From Nereida sp965655635 (GTDB lineage Bacteria; Pseudomonadota; Alphaproteobacteria; Rhodobacterales; Rhodobacteraceae): DNA of 8,287 nucleotides. Below are positions 7,211 through 8,287 of this stretch, in pieces. Location: contig NZ_CBFHHE010000052.1 in the NCBI RefSeq assembly GCF_965655635.1, positions 1-8,287 on the forward strand, written 5' to 3'. The notes under the pieces were generated by a model that saw only the letters and a list, made by a program, of their open reading frames with translations, ran no database searches and was not told where the DNA came from. Both the position numbers and the translations under genes were made by a program. Each line of letters starts with the position of its first letter. Position 1 is the stretch's first letter.

Positions 7211-7609
7211 TTAATTTTCAATCTTTACTCCATAAGATTTGAGCTCGTTAAGGGCGGCTTCTGGAAAAAAATCTGAGCTAAATTCAAGTAAAATGGTGGT
7301 GGCAACGAAGATGTCGTTTTTAAATTTACCGCTGATGACGGCTGGAATCCCGGGTCCGAAGAGTTCAGGCAGATAACTATCGTAAATTACCGTAACGCTA
7401 TTTGATCGGTCCAATAATTTGAACTCGTAACCGATCTCGCTGTTGTCCGAGCTTTTTATGCTGTTGACGATACCGAAGATGTTCAAATTTTGATCATATT
7501 TAGAAGAAAATTCAATAGCTTCGCCTGGGAAAAGAAAGTACCGAGGATTGGCGAACGCCGATAACGTGAGACAGTATAAAAATATAATTGAATAACGAAA
7601 TATTTTCAT
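7211..7609 (-). CDS. Exported CcmE-like OB-fold protein lacking the haem-binding His/Tyr
   Basis: The protein has 132 residues. CcmE is the periplasmic haem chaperone of cytochrome c maturation and binds haem covalently through the His of an HxxxY motif. By eye alignment with E. coli CcmE the similarity runs end to end: N-PRYFLFPGE (21-30, compare NIDLFYTPGE), QNLNIFGIV (40-48), the strand SVTVIYDSYLPELF (71-84, compare SVDVSYEGILPDLF), G87, SGKF (93-96) and the end ATTILLEFSSDFFPEA (103-118, compare AKEVLAKHDENYTPPE). In that last stretch the haem-ligand His is Phe110 (codon 7280-7282) and the Tyr is Phe114 (7268-7270). The N-terminus (1-20) is hydrophobic with AFA before Asn21, so it could be a cleaved signal peptide rather than the usual anchor. 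GC is about 40%, lower than gyrB and its upstream neighbours. No other ccm gene is in view. It probably cannot act as a normal haem chaperone; its role is unknown. Confidence 0.75.
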   Translation of the reverse strand: MKIFRYSIIFLYCLTLSAFANPRYFLFPGEAIEFSSKYDQNLNIFGIVNSIKSSDNSEIGYEFKLLDRSNSVTVIYDSYLPELFGPGIPAVISGKFKNDIFVATTILLEFSSDFFPEAALNELKSYGVKIEN

Positions 7610-7621
7610 AATGTCTTAGTT

Positions 7622-7625
7622 CTCC
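7622..7625 (-). promoter_or_regulatory. Possible RBS of the CcmE-like gene
   Basis: On the - strand GGAG occurs 12 bases before ATG 7609, slightly farther than ideal. No better start with an SD is seen, and the ATG gives a sensible signal sequence (MKIFRYSIIFLY), so 7609 remains the preferred start. Confidence 0.45.
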
Positions 7626-7654
7626 ATTAGCGCTTAAACAGTGGGTTAGAAATT

Positions 7655-7683
7655 CGTATATTTTGTCCTAAAATACCGTTGAA
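7655..7683 (-). promoter_or_regulatory. Weak candidate promoter for the CcmE-like gene
   Basis: On the - strand TTCAAC (7683-7678) and TATACG (7660-7655) are separated by 17 bases, in the 109-bp gap between the IclR gene and the CcmE-like gene. Only three of six and four of six positions match consensus, and the region is AT-rich, so chance is a serious alternative. Confidence 0.2.
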
Positions 7684-7718
7684 GCTTGCTTGAGGCAGAC
7701 ATGATACACAACAAAAAA

Positions 7719-8287
7719 TCACTCCAGAAAAAGTATTTTTTCTAATTTTTGGCTTGCAGTTATAAGTACTTCTCTAGTCTCAATCATGGATGAAAGGTTC
7801 AGTCGTTGGGTTGGTCCATGATAAGCTAACCCCGCGACAAATCGATTTTCAAGGTCGAAAATCGGTACAGCAATTGCTATCAAACCGGGCATGAATTCTT
7901 CTCTATCAAGGGCGTAGCCGTTGGCTCTTATCTCGCTTAGTTCATCTATGAGTACGGCTTTATCGGTTATAGTATTCACCGTCATTGCAGTAAGGTTAAG
8001 GCTTTCGACAAGAGCTAATTGATGCCTCTTCGGGAGACTGGCTAAAAAACACTTGCCGCTAGCTGTGCAGTGGAAAGGAACGCTAGAGCCAATTGGCTGC
8101 TGAATTCGAAAAGCCCAATCTGTCTCTACGCGATCCAGGTAGTTCATTCCGTCTGCCCCCGGAACAGCGTAGTTTACGGTTTCACCAATTTGCTCGTTGA
8201 CTCCCAATAAAATTTGATGGCGAGCGATATAATCCCGAGAACTGTGCAAAAGGCCTGCGCCCATGATCCGCAATCGCCTCGCAATCT
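7719..8287 (-). CDS. IclR-family transcriptional regulator (C-terminal part; 5' end beyond window)
   Basis: About 188 residues are visible and the frame is still open at 8287, so the N-terminal winged-helix DNA-binding domain lies outside the window. An internal TTG at 8273 is not the real start. The visible part is the GAF-like effector-binding domain of IclR regulators. It includes NYLDRVETDWAFRIQQPIGS, the hallmark PFHCTASGKCFLASLP (PlhxTAsGkaxLA type), NGYALDREEFMPGLIAIAVPIFD and FVAGLAYHGPTQRL. Such proteins control catabolic or transport operons, usually divergent from or next to the regulator, and respond to small aromatic or organic-acid ligands; the target here is not visible. It reads in the same direction as the CcmE-like gene, 109 bp upstream of it. 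That spacing gives little support for an operon. GC (about 47-52% in sampled lines) is closer to the core than to the CcmE-like gene. Family assignment is firm. Confidence 0.9.
   Translation of the reverse strand, partial: IARRLRIMGAGLLHSSRDYIARHQILLGVNEQIGETVNYAVPGADGMNYLDRVETDWAFRIQQPIGSSVPFHCTASGKCFLASLPKRHQLALVESLNLTAMTVNTITDKAVLIDELSEIRANGYALDREEFMPGLIAIAVPIFDLENRFVAGLAYHGPTQRLNLSSMIETREVLITASQKLEKILFLE

Noticed and set aside
1..8287. Replication origin or DnaA-box cluster
   Set aside because: Scanning by eye for TTATCCACA-like boxes on both strands found no cluster, and no long AT-rich non-coding stretch with boxes is present; the origin is probably outside the window.
1..8287. CRISPR arrays, insertion sequences, tRNA or rRNA genes
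   Set aside because: No regularly spaced direct repeats, transposase-like proteins, terminal repeats or RNA-gene signatures were seen.

Overview
The window is a replication-gene neighbourhood from an alphaproteobacterium, most probably a Rhodobacteraceae (roseobacter-type) species. The evidence is the gene order dnaA-dnaN-recF-gyrB, the wording of the proteins (DnaA box IV helix, RecF N-terminus, the GyrB VVDNGIDEALAG motif) and a moderate GC content of about 53% in the core genes. The family assignment rests on recalled similarity and gene order, not on a search.

Layout. Positions 1-4571 on the + strand form a compact series: dnaA (5' end cut off by the window), a 93-bp gap, dnaN, recF overlapping dnaN by 4 bases, a VOC-fold protein 16 bp after recF, and a LysE/RhtB-type membrane exporter overlapping the VOC gene by 4 bases (ATGA). 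The last two genes are guests inside an otherwise canonical replication/repair cluster. After a 77-bp gap, gyrB (4649-7063) has its own well-formed sigma70-type promoter. A perfect 9-bp inverted repeat straddles the -10 element and the gyrB ribosome binding site.

From 7064 the character changes. The DNA becomes AT-rich (about 25-40% GC by hand count up to about 7700) and the genes turn to the - strand, converging on gyrB. There are two: a small exported protein that is clearly a relative of the cytochrome c haem chaperone CcmE but has phenylalanines where the haem-binding His and its partner Tyr should be (7211-7609), and the C-terminal ligand-binding part of an IclR-family regulator whose DNA-binding end lies beyond the window (7719-8287).

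How they fit together: DnaA initiates replication, DnaN is the sliding clamp, RecF loads RecA at gaps, and GyrB supplies the ATPase subunit of gyrase. The VOC and LysE genes are probably co-transcribed with recF but have no evident replication role. The most noteworthy observations are the haem-ligand-less CcmE relative and the dyad over the gyrB promoter/RBS. I see no CRISPR array, insertion sequence, tRNA, rRNA or recognisable replication origin, and no evidence for a new multi-gene system.
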